Positions 25,362 through 38,300 of a DNA stretch of 64,000 bases are shown here, piece after piece. Each line of letters begins with the position of its first letter. Position 1 is the first letter of the stretch. The position numbers and the translations under genes are program-made. Source of the stretch: Taeniopygia guttata (Eukaryota; Chordata; Aves; Passeriformes; Estrildidae); the NCBI RefSeq assembly GCF_048771995.1, contig NC_133024.1:67001-131000 (forward strand). Reading direction: 5' to 3'. The notes beneath the pieces were generated by a model that saw only the letters and a program-made list of their open reading frames with translations, had not been told where the DNA came from and searched no databases.

Positions 25362-25905
25362 TCACAGCCACCCCAGGCAGGAAGGCTGGAAAATGAGAAG
25401 CCGCGCTCCCGGCAGGAAAGCGGCTCCTCGGGCAGGCACAGGCGGCGCCGCGCCGGGAGACCCCCGCCCGCTCCCCCCGGCCCGGCGGGGCCGGCACCGG
25501 GCCCGGGGGGCCCCGGCGGCGCCCGAGCCCCGCGCCCGGAGCGGACGGAGCGGCGGCACCGGCCGGCACCGGCGCAGCGCCCGCGCCGCCTGCCCCGCCC
25601 ACCGGCCCAGCCAAAGCTCCCCTGGGCTCCGCACGGCTCGCACCGGCGCGGCTCCGGCAGTCCCGCGGCAGCCCCGCCGCGCTAAACTCCCCTCCCGCCT
25701 CGGCCATCCCCAGCCACTGCCAGCGGGGCTCCCGCGCTGGACCCTTCGCTGCCGGGCCAGGGGCGCCCCAAATGCAGCGGCACAGCCCCATGCCCACCCT
25801 GCCAGCGCTGCCACAGCCGCGCCTCCCTTCCTTTGAAGCCCCGAAACTGAAGCCACGCTCGGGCGCTCGCCTCACTTCAACAAGGGCAAAGAAATGTGGG
25901 CTCCC
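25362..25905. promoter_or_regulatory. CpG-island-like core of element A, copy 1
   Basis: The stretch is very GC-rich with dense CpG. It contains no TATA-like box that I can see. Both strands are open over long stretches because stop codons are rare at this composition. On the minus strand an ATG at 25,707 in a GGGGATGGCC context opens an Ala/Gly/Pro/Arg-rich frame to about 25,372. It could be the promoter and first exon of a minus-strand transcript running into the G-poor block, but there is no recognised protein and no strong splice donor. Confidence 0.55.
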
Positions 25906-26631
25906 CTTCCATTGCATCCCCTAGAAGAACAGAAAAAAAAAAGGGCCTTCCTCAAATGATGACAAAGGGGGATTTTCACCTCAATCCAAACCCTTTAAAA
26001 GGAGGGACAACAGGGCAGCCCCCTCCATTTCAACCTCAGGATGATGAAAAGGTGGGGGCTACCCTGAAGTCAAACCCATCATATGACAACAATATTTTTC
26101 CCGTTCCATTTAAAAGAGAATACAAGGATTCCCTGTCTCCCCTGTGACATCCCTAACACCCTGGAAAAAACCCCAAGATTTTCTTCAGTCAATACCCTTA
26201 AAAAAAAGGGAAGGGAGATCCCTCCCAGTTCAATCATGGACAATAATGGAAGAGGAGTTGCTTCCCTCATTTTGAATGTCTTTTGTCCGCAATACCCTCA
26301 ATTTTTTATTTTTTTTTTTTCCTGGGAGCACCAGGGAGTGACTGGCAAGACGAAATTCAAAAGGGAGAGAAAAGTCCCCGCAACAAAGGTGCACCGGCTC
26401 ACCTGTTTGGCCGCTGCTTCTCGGCACAAAGGTTTGTCCCTCAGCACCTCCTTTGAGCAATGCTCCACGTATCCAAGTGATCCCCCAGACCCTGTCCAAA
26501 GTGCTCACCTTCCTTCCATGAGACAGCCCCAGGAGCCCCCCATAAACTCCTCTTCTCCAGCAGTTCCATGCAAAAGCAATGTGAGGAAAACCCCCTAAAT
26601 CAGCCCCCAAAGGAGCCGCCCCCTCCTCATC

Positions 26632-26713
26632 ATCCTCACAGCTCGCACCTGGGGCTGCTCTGAGCCCTCTGCATCCTCACAGCTCACACCTGCCACTGTT
26701 GCTATTCTCCAAC
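26632..26713. repeat. 41-bp minisatellite, 2 units
   Basis: ATCCTCACAGCTC starts at 26,632 and again at 26,673, a 41-bp period with an ACCTGGGGCTGCTCTGAGCC interior. The homologous site in element A copy 2 (46,925-47,047) has three units, so the number varies between copies. Confidence 0.75.
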
Positions 26714-26830
26714 AGCGTCTCTCTCTCCCCAGCACACAGCCCACTTCTCACAGACACAGATCCAACAGAAATCTGCTACGGGTGTTGGCTTTTCTTAATC
26801 CATCTGGTTACACGATTAAAACACATACAT

Positions 26831-27835
26831 GCATTGATGGTCATTGAGAGAAAGCTTTCCCCTGGAGAAAATAGTCCTTTTGGTAGCACACTTTCATACA
26901 CCTTCGGAACAAGCAGAATCAGCACCAACTCCTAGGACCCCTGCCGAGGAACCCGGCCCTCCCTGGGACACCCAAAGCAGCAGACCTCGGAAAAGGAGGG
27001 GAAAAGTCAAGCTTGGAGTGGAAAAAGAGAACCTAAGTACAGCAACCTTTAAAAATGCCTGCACGGAGCAATAGTGGGAACCAGTCCCATTTCTTCTTTC
27101 CTTGCTTTCTGTGATGACATAAATATGAAATAAAAATACGTTAAACAAAAGGCAGAGTTAGGATTTTACAGGTCTTTATTTTGGCAGGCTGCATGACAAA
27201 CACCTCTTCCGGGACTGCGACGCCTTTGGGGGAATGGCAGAGAACGGAGGCAAAAGGTGCCGGAGAGCCCTTTCTGTTCCCTTCAGCCCCTGCAGCTGCT
27301 CCAGTGGTTTCAGGGCACTTGCTTGGTTCATTCCTAGAGAAAAAGGCTAGGGCATGATTTTCAAAACTACTGCCCATCCCCAGTCAGAGTTTCCTACATT
27401 CCTGGGTACAAAGGAGCGGATAGACAGAGGGCTTCTTTCCAAATGAGTTTAGCGATAGATTCCTATTCTTTACCAATAGCTGTGAAAACGAAACACTTGT
27501 CAGGTTTTAGTATTCTACACACAGCCCTCCCTGGGAAGTTTGGGGCAGCTTTGGGTCCCTCTGCGGGACGGCACCCAGCCTGACCCCCCCCTCATTCGCC
27601 ACCCACCCGCTCCCCCACCACAGTGTGCCTCCCTCTCCTAGGGACCTCGGGGTGCCCCAAATGACAGCAGAGCCCCGAGTCTTCAGCCCCTTTTCCTGAC
27701 CCCCAAAGAAGGCACAGGACGAGTCCAAGCGCCCTGCACAGCAGCCCAGCACTCCCTTCCAGCCCTTTCCACACCTCCATCCCCCCAGAAAGGGACTCCG
27801 CCGCAAAAGGAAAGGGGGGGCAGCCCCCAGAAGGC
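26831..27835. other. Unique sequence, no gene recognised
   Basis: About 1 kb of ordinary composition between element A and the next CpG-rich region. It becomes C-rich from about 27,520. I see no convincing exon, repeat or RNA gene. Confidence 0.4.
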
Positions 27836-28700
27836 TTGAAGCCCCCGCCCCGCCTCGCTGTCGCAGGCCAGGGGCAGAAATTGGGAGCGGCAGAGGCGGC
27901 GGGGACGCGGCACGGCCGGCACGGCGCAGAGCGGGGCCGCTCTCAGCGCGATGGTGGCGGAGCCGCAGGTCCGGCAGCGCCGGGCGGTGTCCGAGCGGCG
28001 CGGGGGGATCCGCCGAGAGCCTCCGGCCCCGTGCGGGGACTCCCGCAAGGGCCGGGGGGCGCCGGGCTCCGGCCCTCGGGGCTTTATTCTCCGCGCCCCG
28101 AGCCCCGCGGCTGCGGGGGAAAGAAGCGAAGGGCGACGGGAAGAGAGGAGGGAGAGCGGGGCATGGAAAGGGTGGGGAGGGAGGTCGGGCTGCGGAGGAA
28201 AGTGAGAAGGGAAGGGAAAGGCCGGCAGGAGAGGAAGAGGGACGGTGGACAGAGGAGGGAGAGACGGGGAATGGAACGGAGTAGCCGGGCAGGGACAGGA
28301 CGGGGAGCCTCACAGCGCCCCGGCTCTGGCCCGGCGCCCCGCCCTGCCCGGGATTCTGCGCTCGGCGGAGCTCGGCTCGCTTCGGCTGGACTCGGCTCCT
28401 CGGTCAGTTTCGGCTACTTTCGGCTAAGCTCGGCTATTACCGGCTGCATTCGGCTCGATTCGCTTCTTCGGCCCAGCTCGGCTCGCCTCGGCTCAACTCG
28501 GAGCCGCTCGGCTCCTCGGGCCCTTTCGTCTACCTTCCCCTACACTCGCCTATTATCCCCCACACCCGCCTCCATTCGCCCATTCCCCACACCTCGGCTC
28601 CCTTCGGCTCACACATTTCCTCAGGGCACCTCATTCCACGCGACACAAACTGCACCCCCTAAAAGGCTTGCGGCTCTTTCAAGACACAGACGTGTAACTC
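27836..28700. promoter_or_regulatory. CpG-island-like region, not part of elements A or B
   Basis: The region is GC-rich with dense CpG over about 850 bp. It includes a purine-rich G/A stretch at 28,120-28,300 and a CGGCT-rich minisatellite at its right end. No shared sequence with islands A or B was seen. It could be a promoter. The longest open frames (on both strands) are Arg/Pro/Gly-rich and not recognised. Confidence 0.5.
28360..28620 (+). repeat. Degenerate TCGGCT minisatellite
   Basis: The hexamer TCGGCT or close variants recurs about every 10-11 bp, for example GCTCGGCTCGC, TTCGGCTGGAC, TTCGGCTACTT, TCGGCTAAGC, TCGGCTATTAC and CGGCTGCATT. It fades toward 28,620, where C-rich versions (CTCGCCTATT, CCCGCCTCC) replace it. 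The spacing is close to one helical turn. Confidence 0.75.
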
Positions 28701-29769
28701 AACTCTCGGCACAGAGGTGATGGCTCCTTTAGGACAAGAATAGTTACATCTAAAAGCAATTCCCTCATTTTGCATCTCCTTTTTATTTAACCCCCCGCAA
28801 AATCCCAGACATATCACAAGGAATATGCAGTTCTGGTTCCCCCAGCTCCCGTACGCTACTTGTACAAAGGACCTGGGCGCAGCACACAGTCGGGATTCAA
28901 CTGAATAAAGCCCAGCTTCAATAATCAGAACAACTGACATTTGCTTACAAATCAGGCGCAGTTTTGTACGGTGCTGCGTACCCTCGAAGCCGAGTAGAGA
29001 AAAAAGAGCTACAGCACTGGAACCTAAGTCTTAGCAGCCAAGTCATTTGTAACTTCTACCATAAAATAAACCAAGCATAACTACAGTATTATTAGTGTTG
29101 CTCTTATGCTGCTTAATTTTCTCCACTGTGGATTTCGGCTACAGCAGCACGTGCTTTACTCCCGACAAAAGCTGCTCAGGTGGGGGGAGCCAGGAAGCCA
29201 AGTCTCTCCACTTTGTCTGAACACCATCCTCCAGGAAGGTACTGCTTCCCCTCTCCCAGGCTCCCTTCAGCAAAGTGGCAAATACAGAATCCGGTGCCAC
29301 AGGAGGCTCTTGGCTTACCTCCTTGTGGTTTTCCAACTGTTTAAAGCCAAACAAAAAGCATAAGAGAAAAACAGTGATGAGTATGGAACAAAAATCTCTT
29401 CAGCCACCTTGCTTTTGAGATGAGCTCTGAACTGAAGCTCTGGGAGCACAAGCGTGCAGTCCTGCTAGAACAGAGCTGCCCAGCAGTGCTCCCAGGGGCT
29501 TCTGGAGTGTTCACACTGCTGAACTGAGAAAAACTCACCAAACCCAGCCCAGGGGCCTGTGATCCTCCACCCACCCGGGGGAACTCCGGGCACTGCAAAC
29601 AGAGGCCACAGCACACACCAGGCTCTGCTGTGCCTGGTGAGGAGTCTCTGGATGACCCCTGAGCCCTGGTATCGCCTCCCAACCATCACAAAGACCTCTT
29701 GTGTCACCAGAGAAAAGCCCTGGAAAAAACGTGTGTCCCCAGCATCATCAACAAAAAATGTAGAATTAC

Positions 29770-29884
29770 CTCCTCAATAAAAACGCTGTTTCTGATGGAA
29801 ATGTAACCTCTGCAGACTGCGAGGATTTTATAGGGATGCTGGCTCAAGAATGCAGTGACTTCAGGGATTCCATACCGCAGGCTC
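29770..29884 (-). CDS. Exon-like segment, gene not recognised
   Basis: On the minus strand a 115-bp segment lies between an acceptor-like CAGTCCCAG and a donor-like GAGGAG/GTAATT. One frame is open throughout and reads like ordinary protein (residues such as RYGIPEVTAFLSQHPYK and GYISIRNSVFIEE). A possible following micro-exon at 29,319-29,336 (LENHKE) has an AAACAG acceptor and a GGAG/GTAAGC donor. I do not recognise the family. The acceptor lacks a strong pyrimidine tract, so this may be chance. Confidence 0.3.
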
Positions 29885-31860
29885 CTGGGACTGCTCGGGC
29901 ATCCAGAGTCTATAGTATCGGTTAAACCGGTAGAGCTGAGGATACTTAGCAACTTAGCTCCCCACAGGCACGCAGGGATGCTTCAGCCCGGACAGACGCC
30001 ACCGACAGCCCAGAGGGACCCCAGGGAACGGCTGGCATCACCTGGGAATGGAGGCACAGCCGTTTGCAGAGGGGCTCTGACAGCAATCCCTGTTTCAGAC
30101 CTCCCCGAGCTCCCACACAGCTGCCAGGTATGTCCCAGCCACCCCAAATCTCCTCCCTCTTTTCCAGCCTGAGGCCATCATCCACTAACAGCGTTTGAGC
30201 CAAGGCAATCTTCCCTCACAGGTACTAAATCCCAAGCAATAGCCTCGGAGATGCCTTAAAATCAGAGGTTCGAGTGGGATGATGTCTGGAGATTTCCAGG
30301 GAGCCAGCTGGAGGTGCAGAAGTGATGGAAAACTCTCACAGGTGGGTCCCACTGGAGGTGTGCTGCAGGCAGGGATGTGCACCCCTTTCCTGAGGGAAAA
30401 GGACATGCAGAGGCCACTGCTGAGGCTCTGAAAGGAGCGGAGCTTCTGCAGGACAGATGTTCTGCCTCAGCACAGGCCGGGAGCGCATCCAGCCACCGCC
30501 TTGTCCTGCTTTAAAACATCAGCTGGAGCCTGAGCTCCGGGGAGTGAAATCAGCTGAGTTCCAGGGAACTCTGTCAAGTGACTCCAGACACAGCCCTGGG
30601 CTGGGGGATGAGGGTTTTAAATAGCAAGTTCTATAGAATAGAGACCTGTCCTTGTCCTGATCTCACTGAGCTTCCCTGGAACCTCTGCTGGTTCCTGACA
30701 CAGCTGGTGCTAAAGTGGCAGCTCTGCATGGGAATTTCCACTCTCCACGAGGCACTGTCAGGTTATTCCAGCAGGAATTCAGCAGGGAACCTGGGGCTGT
30801 GGGCATAATTCATCTGAACTAGCAAAGCTGATACTGAACCCCAAATCCAGGCACCACGCAGAGAACAATCTTTGTGCAAAATCCCCTGGGTGAGGAAGTT
30901 TCAGCAGCCAAATGTATAGAATGATCTAAATCCCAGCAGCCGGCATCCCCCAGAGGGACAATCCAAGTGCCAGGGTGGGAGCCCTTGTCCTTCCCCTGCT
31001 GCTGGTGGGACAAATTCCCCTCGGCACAGCTGGCTGGGCAGGAGCTGAGAGCAGGAGGGGCGGGAGCAGGGATGGGAGATGAGGCAGCTGGAATGTCACC
31101 TGGAGCAGCTGAACACGTTCTGTCCCTGCAGCAGCCAGGAGCCAAAGCAGATCCCTCCTGGCCGGGCTAGAAGGCAGCTGCTGCATCTGCTCTGGGGGAA
31201 AACTCCTTGCCCCTGCCAGGAGAGCTGACTCTGCTTTTCCTCCAGCTCCTGAGCAGTGTCAGGGCCACAGGGAGGGAGTTCAATCCCAAAAAATCCCCAC
31301 AGCCCATGGAGTGAATGATCCCAGCAGAGAAATGCAGCATTAAAATAAAAAACTTAAAGCTCTATCAAAAAGGCTACGACAACAATGTAATGGGATTCCT
31401 AGGAACCTTCTGGTTTGCTCTCGGAATGCTCTTGGTTCTCTTTCATGTGTTTTTAGTCTCTCAACGGGCAGCTTGAAGAATTTATTCTGGGACTTAGAGG
31501 TTGAGCAGGGTGGGCTCTGGATTGACCTTCGCCTCCGGTGCCACTTTGTGCGAACACAACTTGGCCAGGCTGGGTGAACTCATGGCCTCAGCTTTCCCCT
31601 CCAAAATGTCCCTCACTTATTTCCCTGTGGGTGAGCTGGGATTTGGCCCCAGACTGTCACTCCTCACCTCCCCGTGCCCGCACAGTGTCCGTTCTGTTCC
31701 CCACAGAGCCCTGGGGACACCAGGGGGTCCCTTCGCCTTCTCCCGCCCCTTTCCAGCCCGAGGCTCCTCTGCCCTTGTCCCACACAGCACAGGGGCACAA
31801 AAGGGGAAAGGCTCCAGAAAACATTTCTGCAATTAACCAGCAATTATTTCAATTCCCCAG

Positions 31861-31925
31861 TGAGAAGAACATGAACTCACAGCCACCGAGTTCCTGCAGT
31901 GAGAGCTCAGCGCTTGTCTGCAGAG
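31861..31925 (+). CDS. Exon-like segment, gene not recognised
   Basis: On the plus strand the segment follows TTATTTCAATTCCCCAG, a fair splice acceptor. It ends at CTGCAGAG/GTGAGT, a near-consensus donor. The 65-bp interior has one open frame, rich in Ser. No family is recognised. Confidence 0.22.
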
Positions 31926-32159
31926 GTGAGTGCAGCATCTGAAAGGAAAAAAACACGGGGAAAATGTGATTTATTTTGCTTCAAAGTTATTTCAAGTTCT
32001 TAAAGCCCAACCAACTTTTGCTCTTGATTTTGGTCGGGTGAAACAGGAGCAGTGGGCAGAGGTCATGCCATTGATGCGGACGTGCCTGATGCTTTCTAGG
32101 GCAGAAAAAGTAGATCAAACTCACCTTATGCCAAGCAGTTATTAAAAAAGATTTATAGC

Positions 32160-35100
32160 TCTTTAAACATAGCACCCTTTAATTGCCATAGTGTTTCTTA
32201 CATAATTTTAACTAATTCTCAGTGTATTTTATAAAACTTAAAATAACACCTCCTCCGCATAAAAGAGACCCATCAACCATTAGACAAAAAGCCCTAGTGC
32301 CAGTCTCATGCTTGCACATCTAACAGGAGACCCTCCCCATAACCAAACAAAAAAATCAAAATAACATACCAAAAGTAGTCCTTACTAACATTAAAAATAC
32401 AACTCAACCGTATCCAAAAAACCCTCACCTTTATTTCCTCCAAACACCAAATACTCTTCAAATTCTAAACAACAAAAACCATCAAAACATACTTCAAATA
32501 TAGAAAAGCCTAACCATATAAATATTTGTCAAAGCCCACAAAAACTATAAAACAATCTAATCAATATCCTGCATTAAAAAAAAAAAACACTATACAAATT
32601 AGTACCATTTGAAATGTAACACAAATAAAAATATTTTCCTAAGAAACATGTCTCCCAATAAGTAAAACCACCCTGTAAAGATATAAGTAATAATCATAAC
32701 TCAACAAGCTAAAATTTCTTCAAAACCAAAAGACTTAAAAAAACCTTCAATATTTATAAGTAATAACATTAAATATGTTAGGTATTAATGAAATAAAACA
32801 AAATTAAGTGTCAATACATTTAAACAAATACATTTTCTTTTTATCAATTAAAATTAAGTTTATTATTCCTTACTATCAAAATTAATTCAGTCTAAATTTA
32901 AATGTTATTTAATATAACTTATGCTAAATTTTATTGAAAATCATTTCTCTAAACTATACAGTATATGGTCAATTTTCTTAAAAAATTAAAACACCTCCAA
33001 TTAAAACAACTAAAAGAAAACACTAACAAACACCTATTCAGAAGTAAAAAAAAGTACAGTGTATTATATCATCAATTTCATCAATAATTCTGTACTTCAT
33101 TACAATCTCTACTCTTATCTTTTAGAAGCGACACCAAAAAATAGCAATTACTATTCATATCATGCTGTTTGAAAATTTTACTCTATTTACTTAATATATA
33201 AATATTTTTTAAAAGTTATCCTAACTTCTTCAAACACTTACCACTAATATACTAATTATATTATATCAATATATTATCTTTTATAATAAACAATATTTAT
33301 TAAATATTGTTATGATATTTACAACCAACTTTCATATACTTTATTATCTCTTTATAGAATGATCTAAAAAAAACACATAAAATTTCTAATTCCTACTTTT
33401 TTATTCTCAACTTATACAGCGCTTAAACCAAGTTAACTCTCTAACTAATCTCTACACTAACTCTATAATTTAACTTAATGTTCTATCATAATTTAAACTA
33501 TTTTTCAAGATTAAAAAGGTATTTCATTAAAAACCTCCTCCAAACTGCTAATCTTATCACTTTCCTCAGTTATTATTACAAAATCACTTGAATACAAAAT
33601 CCAACTACAACATTAATTTCTTTTTCTAAGTTTCACACTAAGTAATCACTCTCTCATACATTTCCTCCACCTTCACACTCTCAATATCCAAATCCAAACT
33701 CACAATCCTGTCCATAACCACTTTCAAATCTTTAAAAAGAAGTTTACTATATTCAAAGCATCTCTATTCTAAAAAACTTCTAAAAAAATCCAATTATTAA
33801 ATAATGTAATTAATCTTTAATCCTAACATTTTTACTCTTTACTACTATTTTTAAAAACACTATATAAAAATATATTAAATAACATTCACCAATTAAAATT
33901 TAAATTATAACCTAACCCTAACTCTACCTAAATAAAATAATTAACAACAAACCCAAATATTTTCTACGTCAAAAATAAATTCAAATAATTTTAACTTAAC
34001 AATTTAACTTTAACAATATAACAAATAAACTTATTTTTAAAATAAACTTGAAAAATCATTATCCACACATAATTATTTAACTTACCACTAATTTAATATT
34101 TATCAACTGTTATAAACTCTAAAAGTATGTACAATCTTTTAATACTTACTAATTATATAATTTCACCTATGTTACTAATTATAGATATTACCTAAGTAAT
34201 TCCTAATTATTATCAATTTCTTCTTTACTACATACATTATTTTACTCTTATATTTCTTCATACTTATAACTGAAAAATTATAACAACTTATATCATTATT
34301 TCTCATATCAAAACATAAAGTTTACTTATATCTCAACAAGTACAAAAACCCAAGTAAATTTCAATAAGAAACATAAAATCAGATCACACAAAAAACACAC
34401 TCACCGCTCCACAAATAAAACACCAATGTAAATACAAAGACAAATTACACTATGGAAATACAAACGCAGATTACACAAGAATTGCAACTTACACCTAAGA
34501 TCGTGTACTACACCCACCAAAATATATAAACTGTAAGTTTCTTTATAAATATAAAAAGCAATGTTATAAAAATCTTATTTAGTAACTTACAAATTATGAA
34601 ATTATATCAAATATTTTACTTCTACTCTACTTTATTTACTTTTAATTATGTCACTTTACCAATTAACCAACCTAAAACAAACATTTAAGTAACTTTAACT
34701 AAAGTTTCAAGTTTAAATGCTTTGTATTTATCTAGCACTACTCAAAAAAATCCATTCTTTACTTACTTACTTAAGATACCAATAAAAACCATTACAAATA
34801 GTCCATATAATTAAAAAGCCCTTACATTATTAACTCTTAATATTAAAATAGCTACCAATTTAAAACAAAAAAGGCATTTATCCATCAATAGTAATCAAAA
34901 TATAAAAGTAATTTTAAGCCTTGAAACTTAAAATCAAAATGGTAGCATCAGTTTTTATACCACCTATTACTTCAACAACACTAAAACAATTAAATCAATT
35001 AAAATATTATCTAAATAAACAATCTAATTCGACATCCCTTACCCTAAATAACTTTTAAACAAATATAAAACTATTAAATACGCAGTTTTACCAAAAAACC

Positions 35101-35395
35101 AACAAAAAAATTTATTTTATTAACATACAAATATAAATATAAAAATTTAATAAAATGTATACATTTATCTAAAACACCAAATCTACTTATTAAAGTGTAC
35201 AACTTTAAGAAATATCAAAAATAAGAATAACTAATAAAACATAACAATAAATAAAATTTAACACCATAATTAAAAAATCTTGTAACAAAAGTATACATTT
35301 TAATTATATTATTACAATAATAATACTAATGATAACACCTTCTGTATGTTAATTTATGCAACAAATGCTTAACAAATCCATTATTAAATTTTTTT
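32160..35395. other. G-depleted, AT-rich block 2
   Basis: About 3.2 kb with almost no G on the plus strand. The line at 33,901-33,960 has 14 C and 0 G, and 33,961-34,020 has 8 C and 1 G. Both edges are sharp: left near AAAAAAGATTTATAGC, right near the T-run before CATACAGAGAG. I found no open frame above 60 codons, no recognised repeat and no homology to the other G-poor blocks by eye. The depletion is on the same strand as in blocks 1 and 3. Confidence 0.78.
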
Positions 35396-38300
35396 TTTCA
35401 TACAGAGAGAGAGGGGAGACATGGGAATGGGAAAACCAGAAACTCCCACAGACACTGAAAGATTTGATCTGCAGCCTCGGGAGAAGCTGGGATTGATGTA
35501 CCAATACAAGACACGGGCATTACGCAGGAAAAGAATAAAACAACATAAAATAACTTCTGTTTCTGTGGCTGTCAGTAAGAGCCTGCCCCGAGTGAGTGAG
35601 AGAGGAAACTGTGTGGGCACGATGGGGAAGGGTTTGCAGGGCAGGGCTGGGGCTGTGTGCGCTACACTGAGAGCTGACAAGTTCCAACAGAAGGCATTGA
35701 ACAAAAGTACCCTCAGTGCGGCAGAACTGAGCAGAGGTGATGGGTTCGAAAAGCCAAATAAACCCCGGGGTTAGAAAGTTCTGGCCTGCCTTGGAACAAA
35801 GAACTTGTGGCTGCTCCTGAGCCGCAGCAGCTGCTCGCTCTGCAAACCCTCACGCTCCCAGGCGGGTGTTCACCTGAGCACTGAGTGCTCCCGGCCCAAG
35901 AGCAGTCCCATCCCTTCCTTGCTAACAGCACAGGGAGAAAAAATGAAAAAAGATCACTCTGGCCAGCAGGGCTCTCTCTCTCTGCGAGGGTTAGGGGCAG
36001 GGCCCTGCAGGGAGCAGGGCGCTCCAGCACCGACAGCCCGAATCCAGAGCAGATCCACGGGGGAGTAGCGGGCTGGGGACAGCTGGGGACAGCAATGAGC
36101 AGAGCCCATCAGCCTCCCTCTGGGGCTGGGACTGCATTTAGCACACAGCTCATACCAGCTGTGGCACTTACACACCTCAGACTCCTTACCACAAACCAGT
36201 TCTGATCTAGCTCTCAGGGTGACCTGCACCTCCTCCCCAAAAACCACAGGAATTAGAATTTCCTGCTGGTTTTACAAACTTCACGGCAGCTTTGCAAATG
36301 CAAATCCCAGCAGGTCCCTGCTTTCCAGAGCACCCATCCTCAGCCATCTCCACTTCCCTGGAAAACTGCTCCAGCCCCGGGCTGTACCAAGGTGAGCACA
36401 AGTCTGGAGAGGTCAGAACCCTCACCTGGACTGCTGCACTCGGAGCGAGATCCAGCTACAAATGGAATTCCAGAAACAGCCTCCAAAATGTTCCATAATC
36501 ACACCTTTAAAATGGCTCCACAGGGCAACAGCTCCAGTGCCAGAGCAGCACCTGCACGAGTCCTTGTGCCAGCCCTGGCTCCCTGAAAAACACAATAAAC
36601 CAACATCACACAGGCCTTGTTTGCAGAATTCCTGATCCAAACCCTCACCTTTCCTGCCCAGCATTGAGGGAAATCTGACACGGTATTCACAGGTAACCTT
36701 TGCTGAGAGCAGCCATCACCCCAGTCCTCCAGCCTGGGCAAGGTTTTGCAGTGAATGGACCCAACTTCTAACCCTGAACCTAAATTTCTGTCAGCTTTTG
36801 TTGGAAAGATACTGGAGAGAAAATCATACAACAGATTTAAAACATTGCACGAGGAATAACCGGCCCAGACAAAACCAAACCACCCCCATCTCTGCTCCAC
36901 CCCATTTCTCCCAGTTTTGGGAGAAATACTGATACAATTTGTAAATACTCCCCTTCCCTGCTGCACTGTCCTTCACTGCACGTCCCTGGAGAGGATTTAC
37001 TCCATTTTCTGTGCCCAGCAGCACCTGTGCAGCCCAAATCCCACTCCTCGCAGACACAGCCTGAGCAGAGCTCAGGCAGTGTTCCCAGCAGCGGATGCAA
37101 TTCCGAGTTCCCTGGATTGCTCACGGGGCACTCGCAGCAATCTCCCCTCAGCCCAGACTCTCTGTGCTCAGAGGGAAGCGCAGCCCGATGGGACACAGCT
37201 CTGGCACCACATTCCCCTTGTTCCTGCTGGCCTGGAAAGCCACAGATAAACCCAGTCCCTCCGACCTTGCACCCTGAACCCCAGGAGAGCCGGAGCTGAA
37301 CCCAGATCCCGGCGCCCTGCACGGCTGCGCTGACACCAGCACAGGCTGAGCGCCGCCCAGCACCCTTCCTCATTTTCCTCCCTCTGCTCCCAAATCCTGC
37401 CAGCCCTCCCCTGCAGCTCCTGCCCCAGCCCCAGCAGAGGCTGGCACCCAGCCCTGCAGCAGCTGGCAGAGCTGGGAATGCACCGAGAGCTCGGCTCCCC
37501 GGGCTCCCAGCCCCAGACCAGTCCTTGGGTGCCCGAACAATGCCCAGCCTGCCCCCCTGGGCACAGCCAAACACCACAGCTCCGTCAGCCCCAAGGAACT
37601 CTGGCATTTGCCTCTTCCCTGCTGCCCTTTCCCAGCACACAGGGGTACGGCTGGGCTGTCAGAAATGGCATTCCCGAGGCAGTTAATCCCAGCAGAGAGG
37701 AAAAGGGGAACCCTGCGTCCCTCTGACTTACCCCACAGCGTGGGCAGGACCTGGAGCCCTCCAGTGCACACCCCTGGTGCTGAAGCCTCTTGGCTCTGGC
37801 TGCTTAAACACTGAAGCTTCTGGCAAAGATGGGAGGAGCTTAATGATTTCTCCTGTCCTGAAAGAGAGGAGGAAAAGAGCATTAAGCCCACTGTGGAAGT
37901 CAAAAGATCCCGGCTTTCACACTTCTGCTGTGATTGCTCACCATGGGGTTTTATCCGTGAGAGGGGACACCAATTCAAATATAAAAGCATTTTTATTCCT
38001 AACTATTTCATTAAAAGGAAGCTCATTTCTCTATTGCATTCTTAGCCTAATTTTAACAGAACCATTTTTATCCATGGCCCCACTTGTCCGTCATTCAATC
38101 CTTTACCAAGGGTACTTTATACAAAGGAAGGGATACCTGGTGCTGTGTCACAAGAAATCCCAAAGAGGAAAGTGTCCAAAACCTCACAGAGAAAGGTTTC
38201 AAGGCACTCCAGTGCACAGACAGCTGCTCATGCCTTGTCAGGCCACACCAGTTCTGTCACATCCACCTGAGCTGTGCAGGCGAGGCAAAGGCTGCCCTTC

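Larger units (their letters stand above)
23916..26830. repeat. Duplicated element A, copy 1
   Basis: This element is homologous to 44,698-47,166 in the same orientation. It has a G-poor flank (to 25,361), a CpG-rich core (25,362-25,905) and a mixed right part ending in CGGGTGTTGGCTTTTCTTAA and GGTTACACGATTAAAA. By eye the core is nearly identical to copy 2, while the G-poor flank is much more diverged and has several indels. For example, about 300 bp near 24,003-24,310 have no counterpart in copy 2. Confidence 0.87.
28701..32159. other. Ordinary-composition stretch with only exon-like signals
   Basis: About 3.4 kb without a gene I can name. It has an AATAAA near 28,904 on the plus strand and exon-like segments at 29,770-29,884 (minus) and 31,861-31,925 (plus). 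The segment from 28,924 (CAGAACAACTGACATTTG then TTACAAA) is also found at about 41,572. Confidence 0.4.

Noticed and set aside
25393-25836. Plus-strand frame of 147 codons, conserved in element A copy 2
   Set aside because: The core is nearly identical in DNA between copies, so frame conservation is expected. The opposite strand is open too, and the composition is Arg/Pro/Ala low complexity.
33910-33926. CCTAACCCTAAC, telomere-like
   Set aside because: Only about two units, within an A/C-rich G-poor block where such words are expected by chance.
23121-35395. Nuclear mitochondrial insert as the reason for the G-poor strand
   Set aside because: Bird mitochondrial light strand is G-poor, but no tRNA, rRNA or mitochondrial gene frame was recognised, and A-runs are too frequent.
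36837-37640. Minus-strand open frame of 267 codons
   Set aside because: It lies in GC-rich DNA, is Gly/Arg/Ala-rich, has overlapping open frames on the other strand and no recognised domain.
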